Part shown: positions 11,700 to 23,499 of the stretch, in pieces
How positions within the stretch are numbered: the stretch's first letter is position 1
How the letters are laid out: the number at the start of each line of letters is the position of its first letter
NCBI RefSeq assembly: GCF_000002995.4
Contig: NW_025062479.1
Coordinates: 13,097,721-13,161,720 of the forward strand
Reading direction: 5' to 3'
Origin: Brugia malayi
Taxonomy: Eukaryota; Nematoda; Chromadorea; Rhabditida; Onchocercidae
DNA: 64,000 nucleotides
Made by a program: the position numbers and the translations under genes
The notes under the pieces: model-generated
The model's input: only the letters and a program-made list of their open reading frames with translations
Told to the model about the DNA's origin: nothing
Databases searched by the model: none

Positions 11700-13155
11700 T
11701 TGACGTTCAATTTAAAAAAAAAAAGCAACATTTCTGCAATAATGAATTAAATTATTTTTTTTTTCAATTTGTTATTGAAATTGCTTATATATTAATCACA
11801 GAATGATAATTAATTTTATTTATCTTTTTTTTTTAGTTTAATGAAAATCGTAGCAATAATATCATAAATAATACAGCAGTAATTATTAGAGCAAAACGAA
11901 ATTTGGTAATAAATTTAGTAAAGGCATGAAATGTTTATGGCAGATATTATCGTCGTATCGAGATGGATATTTAATTTCATTTTTTTCCTCGACGTCGTTT
12001 TTTTTTCTTCTTGATACCTTAAATAATAAAAAAACAAACATTTTATTGAATTATAAAAACTCAATAATAATTAGGAGAATATATATTATTGTCGTGCAAC
12101 AACAAAAAAAAAAAAAAAATAGTAGATTTTTTGATCTGTACATCATTACAGAATTCATTGAAAAAGACCATAAATTATTATATTTACTTATATACATAAA
12201 TACATATATACGACGGAAGAAATGATTTGGAATAATTTCAAATATTTGAAGTCAATTAGAAAAAGATGTCATTTAGTCTAATATTATTTTTTAGCATACT
12301 GTTGTTTTTCTTTTTTTTTTTTTATTTGATATGACTGCAAAATTGTCAATAGAAAATTATTAGCTAACAAAGTGGAAGTAAATTACTTATTTTTATAAAA
12401 TTAATATTGCACTCAAATTCAAATTAATTACATTTACAATTTTATAAACATTAATTTATTATGCAAGAAGATAAATAAAATATTGAATTTAAGATAAAAT
12501 AAGTGAGAAAAATAGAACAAAAAATGGGATTAAATTACTTATTCAAAATTATATTTTAAAAGTAGAAATTTCAATATGACATTTGGGTTTTAAATGATTT
12601 TACAGATTTCATTTCAAAATGTATGTGTTTGACGTTTGGAAAAAAAGTTTCATTTTACAGAACGCAAATAATTTCTTAAACAAATTGAAAAAACCATAGG
12701 GTATGAATGGACTCTATTAAACAAAAGGATACTATATGCTTATGAAATTTAGAACTGATTAATTTATAATTCATAATTATTTTATTCATAGATTCCTTGT
12801 TTCATCACTCAATAATTTTTTACAACTCTTTGAAAAATTCTTTCTTGCTTTATTCCATTTTATTTGCTCTTTTTTTTTTTTTTAATGGAAAACATTGAAA
12901 GTGATGAATGATTGAAGCTGAAATTTTTTGAAATATTATTTCATCTTTAAATTGTTCGACCATTCATTGTTTGTTTTGGAACTTTCAAACTATTCCTCTT
13001 TGCATATCCCAAAGATTTATCGCTTTTTTCTTTTTTGTTTTAAATTTTTTAAAATGTCAAAAAATAAAATCTCAATTTAGTATCAGAAATGAATAAAAAA
13101 TTCTTTAACTTTTTTTTTCTTTTACATTTTCGTATGAGATGGGCGAAAATCAATA
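11700..13155. other. AT-rich stretch without a recognisable gene
   Basis: Only short A- or T-rich open frames are present, none with plausible splice context or family resemblance. Confidence 0.55.
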
Positions 13156-13157
13156 AT

Positions 13158-13257
<100 letters not shown>

Positions 13258-13949
13258 TTTGCATATTTCTATATGTATACAAGAGTAACAGCTGTAATAA
13301 ATAAAATAAAATGAAATGGAATAAGTTGAAATGAAAGAAAACCAAGGCAAAAATATTATAAAGTAAGTATTCTTAAACAAACAATACGAGAAAACGGAAG
13401 AAAACAAAAAGCATATTTCTGCATCAGTGCTTACTTATGGGCTTTTTTTTCCTACTTGACCAGTATATTTTGTGAATAAACTCCGAAAAACAATAGTAAT
13501 GATAGAAAAAATTTTTATTTTCAAAACAAAAAATGTAAAAATTAATCTACAGCAAATAATTTTAGCTTTAATAGTTTATGATTAAAATTATATATTTGCC
13601 TGCAAAAATATTAATCCTATTGAACTAAAATTATGCAAATAATTATTGTTAAAAAATCAATAATTCGAAATCTTCAAAAATGCTAGAATTATTCATGTTA
13701 TTAAATCAAAAAGTAAAAATTAATCTATAAAAAATATTATACAATATAAATTTTTGAATGTTATCTGTATAAGTTGAACGAAAAGAACTTTACATTTTGA
13801 AAACCATTTTCAAAGCATAATTTGAAGTGATTTAAAATTTAAATCTATTGAATTATAGATGCAACGATTTTCATAAATTTCACCAGTTTTTAATGACTTT
13901 ACTTTCACGGATTTCAGAATAAAAAAACTCAAAAAAAGTCAAAAATAAA

Positions 13950-14262
13950 GGCGCATTGCTTAAAATAAAAACATCTACTGCATGATGCTCAAAATAAAAA
14001 GCGTTTGGTTCTGTCATATTCAAAATGAAAACATCTAAAACGTAATGTTCGAAATAAAAAACAAAAGCTTCTAGTTGCATAGCTTTAAATTAAAAACATT
14101 TAATTTCATAGTTTTTCAAAGCATGAAATCTAATTCTATAATATTCGAAATTAAAATATCCAATCAATAATGTTCAAAAATAAAAGTAATCAGTGATCTC
14201 TAAAATAAAAAAGGTTTAATCAATAATACTCAAAATAAAAGCGTAGGAATAAAAACTGTGAT
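13950..14262. repeat. Degenerate minisatellite of roughly 33-bp units
   Basis: A motif of the form TTCAAAATAAAAACATCTA followed by a GCATAATG-like tail recurs about nine times with drift. The minus-strand frame across the first copies gives repeated FYFEH / DVFIL blocks, which is a consequence of the repeat and not evidence for a gene. Confidence 0.8.
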
Positions 14263-14279
14263 CGATAATATTAAAAAAA

Positions 14280-15515
14280 AAGATTTATCAGGGAGCAAAT
14301 CACATTTTTGCAGCATGATTCGTGTTTAATATGCATTTGAACAAAAACCGCTTGAAAATTTGACTTTAAATTTTGTTTTACTTTTTTTTTTCCTCCATAA
14401 TTTATTTGCATTATTTTAACAACAAAGTTTCATATCACAGTTGTTTTTAAAATAATCGTAAAATATTTCTTCATCCATTTTCGCGAATGTGTTTCATCAT
14501 TTTGATGATTTCATCGTTAATCATTACCCTATTAGTTTAATAATGAAAATACAATTTCATAAATGTTTGTTCATTTTGGCAGGAATTTTTTGAGAAGTGA
14601 ATAATAAATTCAAAAATAATAAAATATGTGTTTTTGTTTTTTTTTTTTTTTTTTAAAAAAAGTAAAAAGAAAAAAAGGAATGAATTCTAACAGACATATC
14701 ACTGAATTAAGCAACTAAATAAATAATGAAACATTTTAATTTAATGCGAAGAATTGAAAAAAGAAAAAGAAAAAAAAAATTAATTTTGAAACAACCATTG
14801 CAATATAAATCCTTTTGCAATAACCAGTTCCTGTAGTTACTCTAAAATTTTCCTTTTTTTGTAATTTTTCTAGTTAAATCATTTTTTTTTTTTTTTAAAT
14901 TTCAAATGTTAAAATTTATAGATGTTGAAATTACATGCAAAAATCATTGAAAATATTAACTGAGACAATTTTCTTTCACTTGAAATCTTATCAAAAACTG
15001 CTAAAAGATTAGGAACAATTTATACTTAATTCATATTAATTATTTCTACCTAATTTACACTGATTAATGTTTCTATTGAATTCATTAACTAATGCTTTCA
15101 CCCAATTTAAAGCGATTTTCAATAGCATATGTTTAATTGATGCTAAATAATCTAATCAGTATTAGTTAATATTTATAAATGATTAATACTTGTTAACATT
15201 TATTCATTTATTCCAATTTTATAAATAATCATATTTGTTTATGAAGAAATTGAATATCAAACATAGATAAAAATATAATTTATATATATAAATCTTTTTC
15301 ATTATTTTTATTACTTATTTTCTAGCTTTCACAAATTTAAATCTGACAGAATTATAACAAAATGCCATATGTTTATTATGTAATGGTCATTTGCATCTTA
15401 ACTCAAATTTTTTTTTTAACTTATGTCTAACATTTATTATTGAAAGTTTTTTTTCGTTTTGTTATTTGTTATAGAAAAAAAAAAAAAAAATAAACCGAAA
15501 GCAAAAATTAACTAT
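14280..15515. other. AT-rich stretch without a recognisable gene
   Basis: Homopolymer T and A runs; nothing with coding texture on either strand. Confidence 0.55.
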
Positions 15516-15519
15516 TATA

Positions 15520-15905
15520 TTGTATTATTATTGCTACTATTATTACAACCATTGACGTTATTACTATTATTATTTTCTGCTTATTATTAATAAAAAAAAT
15601 ACTACTATTATTGCATTACTATTCATTATTATTAATTTTCACTAATATAACTGTTATTATTAATTTCACTATTATCAATAATATTATTATTGTTAGTGCC
15701 ACTACCGTTACTGTTGTTATTAACCATTATCACTATTATTATTTATTGCTATTATTATTATGGTTATCGTTATTGTTGTTATCATATTATTGTCGCCATT
15801 TTATTATCATTATTATGGGTTATTAATATTATTATTACTAGTGTTATTACTACTATTACTATTATTTTGTTGTTATTACCATTATTATTATTGCTGTTAT
15901 TAATA
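15520..15905. repeat. Imperfect ATT/TTA triplet array
   Basis: Nearly 390 bp of TTATTA-type triplets interrupted by ACT, GTT and ACC variants. Open frames here (runs of I, L, Y) are repeat products. Confidence 0.9.
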
Positions 15906-16248
15906 GGAAATTTTGTTCCCTCAGTCCAATTTTTTTTTTTTTTTCATTTAAAATTTTTTGAAATAGCTATTTATGTGCATTTTTAAGAGGGAAATGTAAC
16001 CAATTGATTGATCTACAGTTAGAACACATATAAAATATTTCATAGACAATAATATATATATATATTTTATTAAAATCACTTCATTCCGTAAGACTCGTTA
16101 CAAACGGAAATTATAAATAAGTACTGATAATCACTGATTATTATTTATATATATATATATATATATATATTCCAGAATCTTTTTCATTCCTTAATTTTTT
16201 ACTTCAGTTAATGAGTGATGACAGCTTGTACTCTAAGCTAGATGAAAC

Positions 16249-16290
16249 TATCCAAGTCCTTTGTTTTTCTTCTTCAGCGACGTGCGACAT
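16249..16290 (-). CDS. Candidate short first coding exon (14 codons), product unknown
   Basis: On the minus strand TTATCAG is followed within 6 nt by AAAAAATG, a typical nematode trans-splice site and start context, then 14 codons beginning MSHVAEEEKQRTWI up to a GTTTCA donor (16248). The block is GC-richer than its flanks. The opposite strand also has a short frame (MSDDSLYSKLDETIQ) behind an ACTTCAG acceptor, so strand is uncertain. Phase 0 at the donor would fit CAP exon 1 (7618), but nothing links them directly. Confidence 0.27.
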
Positions 16291-16299
16291 TTTTTGCTG

Positions 16300-19200
16300 A
16301 TAATTAAGAAAGAAGTGTGGGATTCTTTCTTAATTAATTAAATTACTTTTTTTTTTTACAAATACAGAATTTGATAACGCATTGTTAAAAGCAAAATTTA
16401 GACAAAATAAAAATTTTACAAAACTTTGAAATTATCTAAATGATGATTCAAAGATAAGAATAGCTATTAATCATTCAAAAAAAGAAAAACGAAACTAAAA
16501 TAAAATTTTGATAAAAACAAAAGAGAAGTAATAAAAATCGAGGCAAAAACGGCTAAGTTGAAATTGCAAAAAAGAAAAAGTTTTGAGAAAAGCAGAAATT
16601 ATGTGAAATAATTGTGGATAAAATGTTAGAAAAAAAAAATGAAGAAGAGAAATGAATCTGTTTATTTGTTTTACAAACTCATAATTTCGTCTCGTTTTCA
16701 GGTTATTTCTACCTTTTCACTTTTTTTGTAAAATTAATTAAAAGGAACAAAAGAAAAGATATGCAAAGTGAAGAGAGGAAAAGAAGAGGATTAAAACAAT
16801 TGAACAAACAAACATAGATAAAAACGAAAAAAATTTAATATATTATAAATATTTAAAACGAATATTTTTGTTCGATGAAAAAATGTAAACACTGAAAAAA
16901 GAAAAATTTGAATGAAACGAAAAGTAATGAAGAAATTGGTGATGAACAGTAATTTGCTTCATTACAATTATCTTCAATTTTTGCGAATTAGTAATCAAAA
17001 AGTGTTAGTATCATCGTTTTTTCAAAAATTTTTCATTCATATCATCATTAATTATTGTTAAAATGTTATGGTAGATTTTTTCGTTTTTTTAAAAAAAGAA
17101 AAGAAAATAATGAAAAAATATTATCAGGAAACATTTTTTAAAAATAATTGATATTTGTTCTATCAGCGGATAGTTAGTTATTAATTAGTTTTATATTTCT
17201 CATAATAAAAAAAAAAAAATAGAATGAGTAAAAATATGGGTAAGATAATAATTTGATAATATTTTAGGTCAATTATTAATTGGCGAAAAGTTTAAAAGTG
17301 GCATGAAATCAAGCGATCATATTATCATTTCAAACATTTTCAAATTAACTTTTTCATGCTACCTAAATTTTATCTTTTGCACAATGCACTGCTGTCATTT
17401 CAAAAGTTAATCAAAATTAAATCTGCAAAAAAAGAAAATAATTTGTAACTTACAAATGGAACCTGTTTGATTGGTTAGAAAAAAATGAAGAAAAGATAAT
17501 TGCAGGAATCAATTTAATTCAATTTGAAGAATGCATGATTAATGGTAACAGAAACTGAAAATAATTCAGACATTAATAAAAACTTTTCTAGCACTTGTTC
17601 AAATTAAAGCAAATTAAAATTATGAACATTTGAAAAGTTCTTATCAAAAATGAAAAGTGAAAGCTTTGAGAAATCCTGCAAGTTTGTTGTGAAATTTTCC
17701 GATTTTTAAAACGATAAATGAAAGTTAGGTAATATCTACTTGGTGAAGTGATATTGACAATTGAGTTATGATTGGTGTAATATTACAATTCTATTTGTAA
17801 ATATCTAATTACATGGAAACTAGTAATTGGCTGATCGTTGATGAATTTATATTCGTATCATTTTTAGTTCTATCTTAATTTATATTAATAATTTTTGAGC
17901 TTTTTGAATTAATTGAAGAATTTAATCTTGGCTTAATCAAAAAAACAAAGCATTAAAAATTAAATGTGATTTTTGATTTCTCACCAATTTTATGTATTTT
18001 AATTGTTATCAAAAAAAATATTTATATTTACTTTAAAAAAAATATGCACATTTGAAAAATTTTTTCCAATAATTCTTTACTTTTCTTAACAAATTAGTTA
18101 GGAAGCTAATTTATATCAATTGTGCTGGGATAATGAATAATGAAAATGGCGCAATTAAATTTCCCATCAAATAGTACAATCTTTTCAACATCAGAAATTC
18201 TTATTCAAAATGACTTCATTTAGTTAAACATTATTTTTGTTTAAAAGTACAAATTTTAAATAACTAAACAAACAGAATTGTTTAAAAATTTAAAATAAAA
18301 AAAAGATGAGAAAATGAAAAAGCGAAGATATTCAGCGGTAGCAATTCTTAACAAAATACATAGCGAAAAGTTTCCAAAGATTTTCTTTCCTCTTTTTTTG
18401 TAAAAAAAAGGAATGAAAAATAAAGATTAGTTAAAATTTTTCTCTTTTTCGTTTTGTTCAAAAAATTTTTGTTTCCTTCGCAAAAAAAAAAGAAAAAGAA
18501 GAAAGGAAGTGTTTCATTTATTTGCCATTTTTTTTTTTTTTTAATTGCAATAATATTAACAAATTTTTTTCCTCAAAAAGAAAGGTTAAAATCATTTGTT
18601 GCTGAGGTAAATAATTGTTTTTGTCGAATAATTCTGATAAATGCTGATGAATTTATTTATTGTATAATTAGCATTTATCTAATTTAATCATTTCGTCAAA
18701 TTTAATTAGTGAAAACAGCCTTTTTTATATATTATGTTAGAGTTAATTGTTAAATTTTATTTAAAATTCTTTATTTTAGTTTAAAATTACCTTAATTTCT
18801 TGAATTTTTATCGCAACAATTAATTGATTAATTTACTCGTTGAATGTATTTTTAAACATATGTACACAAAGTACAAAAAAATATGATACATTTCTTTTTA
18901 ACTTATTTAAAACATTCGAAATACATTACATTTTATTTTAATAAAGTTTAAGGTTAAGGATTTATGTTTGCAACAGAAGTTTTTGAAAGCAAAATCAAAT
19001 TTTCAATTTTCGAAAGTGGTCGATCTAACATTTTCGTTAATCGTTTCATTTCGTTCGTTTATCTTTCTTCAGTATTCGTACTAATTTAATTACTTTCTAG
19101 CTAGATTTTAGTGAAGTAATATTTCATTTAATAAATCATTATTTTACCCATTTCCTATGCACATTTTTAAATCTAAAATAAATAACTTATTTATTCGTAC

Positions 19201-19560
19201 TTGAAGATAGTCTAAAAACAAACAAATAGCAATATAAAAATGGAGTGAAATAATAAATTAATGTTAATCGCTTTATCTTTTCAAATAATTTTTTTTATTT
19301 AAATCACTGATTAATTATTGAATTTCCATTAATTTCTCATATGCTGCTTGAATAATATTTTAAAAAAATGGCAAAGGAATTTTTGTTTTGTTTTGCATTT
19401 GTAATTTTATTAAATAATACTTTTAATGAAATCACTTTTTTCTATAAATTTAATGAAAACATTTTTTTAAGAGAAAAAAGAACAAAAAAAAAAACAAAAA
19501 AAAAACATTGATTAATTCACTTTTTCTGTTATTTCTCCTTTCGTATTTATCGAAATAATT
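16300..19560. other. AT-rich gene-poor stretch
   Basis: No frame with coding texture, conserved motif or paired splice sites was found on either strand; many A and T runs. Confidence 0.5.
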
Positions 19561-19567
19561 ATTTCAG

Positions 19568-19671
19568 CAACTTTATGACACACAATGGATGAAATGGCAG
19601 ATGAAGACAAATGAGCGCAGCTGTTGCACAGAGAAACGAATGTTTCGCTATGATTTGATTCACTCCAAGAG
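19568..19671 (+). CDS. Candidate internal exon, product unknown
   Basis: A good acceptor (AATTATTTCAG, ends 19567) opens a frame of 34 codons with high-complexity content (QLYDTQWMKWQMK, then RSCCTEKRMFRYDLIHSK) that ends at an AG/GTAGAG donor. It is markedly less AT-rich than its surroundings. The minus strand is also open here (71 codons, S-rich), so strand is not certain. No family recognised and no confirmed partner exon; the islands at 20221 and 21382 on the same strand are possible partners. Confidence 0.3.
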
Positions 19672-20220
19672 GTAGAGGACGAAAGTACAGAAAAGAAGAG
19701 AAAGAGAAAAATAAAGTTTATTATCAAGACTTAACTGAATTTAACAAAAGTTATAACTTTCATCAAGGGTAGTTAGTGAGTGTGTACAATTCACTTTAAT
19801 TGTTTCTTATCAGTGGGATATTTTACTGTTTAAGATTTTTACATTTATCTCTCTAAACTTATTTATAAAATATATGTGTTAATCAAAAATTTATTTACCT
19901 TTTAATTCATGTTTTTTTTTTTTTTTTTTTAAATTAATGCAATGTGATATCATTTGTTAAATTTGTTTCATCTTTGAAGTGAAATATTCTGGCGTTCTAT
20001 TTAAATTATTTTGTTTTTAATATATCATTTACTATTTTAATTAATCTGACACTAATAAATTAATGAATAATTTTGACAATAAAAATGAAATTTAAAAACA
20101 CTGATTTAATAAATTTCGTTTTGCATTATGCGTTTGTCTTCAATTTATTTACTAATAATTTTATAGCTTTAAAATTATGATAATTCAATTAATGATAGCA
20201 GGATCACTTGTATTTTCTTC

Positions 20221-20322
20221 ATGGCAGAAGTAAAGCCAAAACTTCGTCGAGTTGTTACATTTACCAAAAATAATCACCGCTGGTCCAGGACATTCGATGA
20301 AAATGATTTGAGGTCACTTTGA
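20221..20322 (+). CDS. Candidate short ORF or first exon (33 aa)
   Basis: From ATG 20221 the frame encodes a basic peptide opening MAEVKPKLRRVVTFTKNNHR and followed by WSRTFDENDL, ending at TGA 20322. Codon content is far from the local base composition, which suggests coding. A weak GTCACT donor near 20313 could continue the frame in a downstream exon. Not recognised. Confidence 0.3.
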   Translation: MAEVKPKLRRVVTFTKNNHRWSRTFDENDLRSL

Positions 20323-21381
20323 TCCATTCTGTAATCGATTTATTGGTTTAATACTTTGATTTCAACTCCTTTTTTTTTTTTTTTTTTTTTGCAAAACACA
20401 CACACAATCCATTTCACGGTTTTTTCAACATTATAAACTGAAACAAACCATTATCGCTTGGCTTTTCCTATTAGTAATATTTGGCCCAGGAATGAATGCA
20501 GCATACTAGCAGAAAAAGCTTTGAGTCATTCAATTGACCAATTTAGAGAATATTACATATGTTGCATTTAACTTTTTTTGCTGACAGCTATTTTAAGCAT
20601 ATAAGAAAATTACTTTTACATTCTTTTTTGAAGTAATTAAATTGATATAATTAAAATGATCGATTTGTGCAGAAATGAGTAACGTAAGCATCAAAAATGA
20701 ATGAGTGATTGATTTGGTTAATAATAAGATCTGATATTGTTCACATTGATTGATTTGTTTACTCCATTCATTTTTGTAGTAAGATGACCAAATTAATCAA
20801 TTAAACCGAATTAAATGATAAAATTTGATTTGCTTATTTTACATTCCTATCGGACTATAACTACGTAATAATATTTTATGATAAAGTATAAGCAATGTTT
20901 TTCTAGAATAAAATCAATAAAAACTCTTACATGAACTCATAATAATTGATTGACTGATCGATTGATTGCTTCTTATCTCTTAACTTCTTAATAATCGATA
21001 ACTTGATTACGTATTAATATTGATCATCGTTTTAAGGAAAGAGAAAATGATACGTCATTGATTTAATTGTCACTAAAAATAAATGAGTAATTAGATAATC
21101 AAGCATATTTTTGAACATTTCGATTTTTTAACATAATCGTACAAAGAAAATCTGCATAAATATACTGAGGTATTATCATTTGGAGTAAGAAATTTATTGC
21201 ATTTGATTTAGAAGTAAGCAATATTTTTAATCATTAAAGCGGTAGTATCATCATTTAATCTGCCAGTATCTTCCAATTTGTTTGGAAGAGCTAATTAACA
21301 TGAAACTTACAAACATACAAATTACTTGAACTTCTTGATATAAGTTTAATCTGGTTAATTATAATTTACAAAACTTACAAG

Positions 21382-21573
21382 ATGACAAAAAAAAAAAAAT
21401 GGGCTAAAGAATTAAATATGAGTTATGTAATCCAAGATCAATTATTCAAATTTTTTAGGAAAGACGAAGAACCGAAAAACAAAGGTCATGAGAGAGTTGA
21501 AACTGACAGAAAAGATGTTTCTGATAATGGATCAAAAAATGTTGCATTTAAACGGAGTCAGACGATGAACTGA
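21382..21573 (+). CDS. Candidate small ORF or terminal exon (63 aa), product unknown
   Basis: The frame ends in a hydrophilic, terminal-exon-like tail: KDEEPKNKGHERVETD, then KDVSDNGSKNVAF and KRSQTMN before TGA. A TTTTTTAG acceptor at about 21460 could start an exon just before KDEEP; the part upstream of it is low-complexity lysine-rich. A second frame is also open, so the call is weak. Confidence 0.25.
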   Translation: MTKKKKWAKELNMSYVIQDQLFKFFRKDEEPKNKGHERVETDRKDVSDNGSKNVAFKRSQTMN

Positions 21574-21599
21574 TTACGAATTCCGATTATTTGCGTTGC

Positions 21600-23080
21600 T
21601 GCTAGGCTGATTCTTGCTAAGTTAATTCCTTTGAATCCACTTTTATTCATTTTTTTTCCAAATTGAAACATACTTACAAACTATGTCAACATAAATTTTG
21701 TTCATCGTTTAATGAAATGTCAAATTTTTGAGGTAAAATTCCTGTCATCTTAAATTTTAATGATAAAATTTAATAAATATAGATATGATAAAAATCTGAA
21801 AGTGCTGAAAGTTACCCAAAATAATAGGTAAATTTTTACTTGCGTAAGTACATCGCATTATTGATTTTTCAAGAATTAAGTAACAAAAAAAAGAAAACAT
21901 TTTCATGAATGATTAATCAACTTTGACAACAATTTTGATATGATCATAATCCACTTTTCCATTATACTGTACGATTTATTTCCATTATAAAAATTCCTGA
22001 ATTTAACATAATAATAACAAATATAGTCATTAAATACTAATTTATATTTATTTTTCAGATCTATGCCTATGATGCATTACTTTTGTGCCGAAATTGGTTT
22101 GTTATGATGTAATAATTAGTTGTAGCGAATTTCTGATAACTTTAAACAACACAATAGTTAACATATGGTTTGCATATTTGTCATTTTAACGAAGAGTCAA
22201 TTCAATGCAATTTTTGTTGTTTCTTTTCTTTTTCGTTTTTGAAATATTGTTGGCATCGTATGAAAAAAAAAGTAAAAGTTAGTGAATCTTCTGAATAAAT
22301 AAAAATAAACCAGAAATAAATAAAAAAGTATACCACTGGATCGGTATGAAATTCACTGGAGAAAATTTGCTTTGTTTGAAAATATGAAAGATAAAACTTT
22401 TAAATCAAATAATTTCTACTCGAATATTCTTCAAATCTTTTATAGATATACATGCTGATATGCACCGTTGTATCAATGTATTCCGAAATGATATTTTGAT
22501 TAATAAACGTGTTTAACTTTCAAAAAAAAGGCAAAAAAGTTAGTTAACTTTTTTATCTTCCATTTGATTAAAGCGATTAGTCCAAAACAGCTAATAACTA
22601 ATGGATAAATTGAATAGGTGAAAATAATTGAATTCATTTAAAAGATGTCATTGCCAGCTGATAAACCAATGGTTTGACAAAATAGAACTAACAAATCAAG
22701 CTATAAGCTATATATTTTTATAATTTAATTCGATGCATAGCTTAAATAGTGATCAAAGTCATCATGCAATATTAGTGTTGGAGCAACAACAATTTTGTTG
22801 AAAAAAAATTAAACATAATCTCTAAAAACATGTTGCATAAATGATAAAAGATCATGCGTGATGAAAAATGATAACAATGGTTTCATTTTTCATTGATATG
22901 ATCTTAAGCAAAGGAGGCCACTTTTGGAATGAAAAGGTATTCAAAATTATTATTTAATATTTATTATCAGTTTATCACTTGATTTCAATATTAACAATTT
23001 AAAAAAAAATTATTCCTGCATTTATCAAGAAGAATGAATTGAAAATGATAAAATGTCAACAGTTTATCATTTAATGTCGT
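21600..23080. other. AT-rich stretch without a recognisable gene
   Basis: No coding island seen on either strand. Confidence 0.5.
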
Positions 23081-23085
23081 GAAAC

Positions 23086-23107
23086 CTCAAACTTGGGTAA
23101 TTAAACC
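23086..23107 (-). ncRNA. Orphan SL1 spliced-leader sequence (22 nt, perfect)
   Basis: On the minus strand the 22 bases from 23107 to 23086 match the nematode SL1 leader exactly: GGTTTAATTACC followed by CAAGTTTGAG. In a genuine SL RNA gene the leader is followed by a GTAA donor, stem-loops and an Sm site of the AATTTTTGG type within about 100 nt. Here the next bases are GTTTCACGAC, then a 10-bp stem-loop (AAATGATAAA / TTTATCATTT, 23072-23043), and no Sm-type GG-terminated U tract. No 5S rRNA is visible next to it. Either a decayed or divergent SL RNA gene, or a leader carried into the genome by reverse transcription of a trans-spliced transcript. I am sure of the match, not of function. Confidence 0.85.
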
Positions 23108-23444
23108 TTTATTTAACATGAAGCAAATAATAGCGCTTTATACATATCGTACGGATGCTACACCGTTTAACAAACGCGTAAACTATAAAAAATGCAATAA
23201 TATAAAAATGGTGAAATAACACAAAATTATAAAGTATTAGACGCATCCCAAAACATAAAGCAAATGATGGTTATGGAAGGATTGGTTGGGTTATATATAA
23301 GACTGATTTAACGAATGGAGATTAGATGGGAGGATTTCTCATGGATGAACAAAGAAGATTGTTAACAGGATTAGTTTATATACAGAACTGAACTGACCAT
23401 ATATTCGGCAGAGGAGGACATTTAAATGATATGAAACAAAGACT

Positions 23445-23490
23445 GCTAATAAAGGGTTTTGCTAACAAAGGGTTTGCTAACAAAGGGTTT
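23445..23490. repeat. 15-bp tandem repeat, three units
   Basis: GCTAACAAAGGGTTT occurs perfectly at 23461-23475 and 23476-23490, preceded by a GCTAATAAAGGGTTTT variant. Confidence 0.95.
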
Positions 23491-23499
23491 TTGTTGTGT

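Noticed and set aside
13880..14080. Repeat protein FYFEH/DVFIL
   Set aside because: Periodicity follows the DNA minisatellite, no start context or splice sites.
15611..15986. Hydrophobic I/L/Y frames that mimic membrane proteins
   Set aside because: Translate the ATT triplet array.
23010..23107. Functional SL1 RNA gene
   Set aside because: Donor, Sm site and stem-loops do not match a standard SL RNA, so only the leader is claimed.
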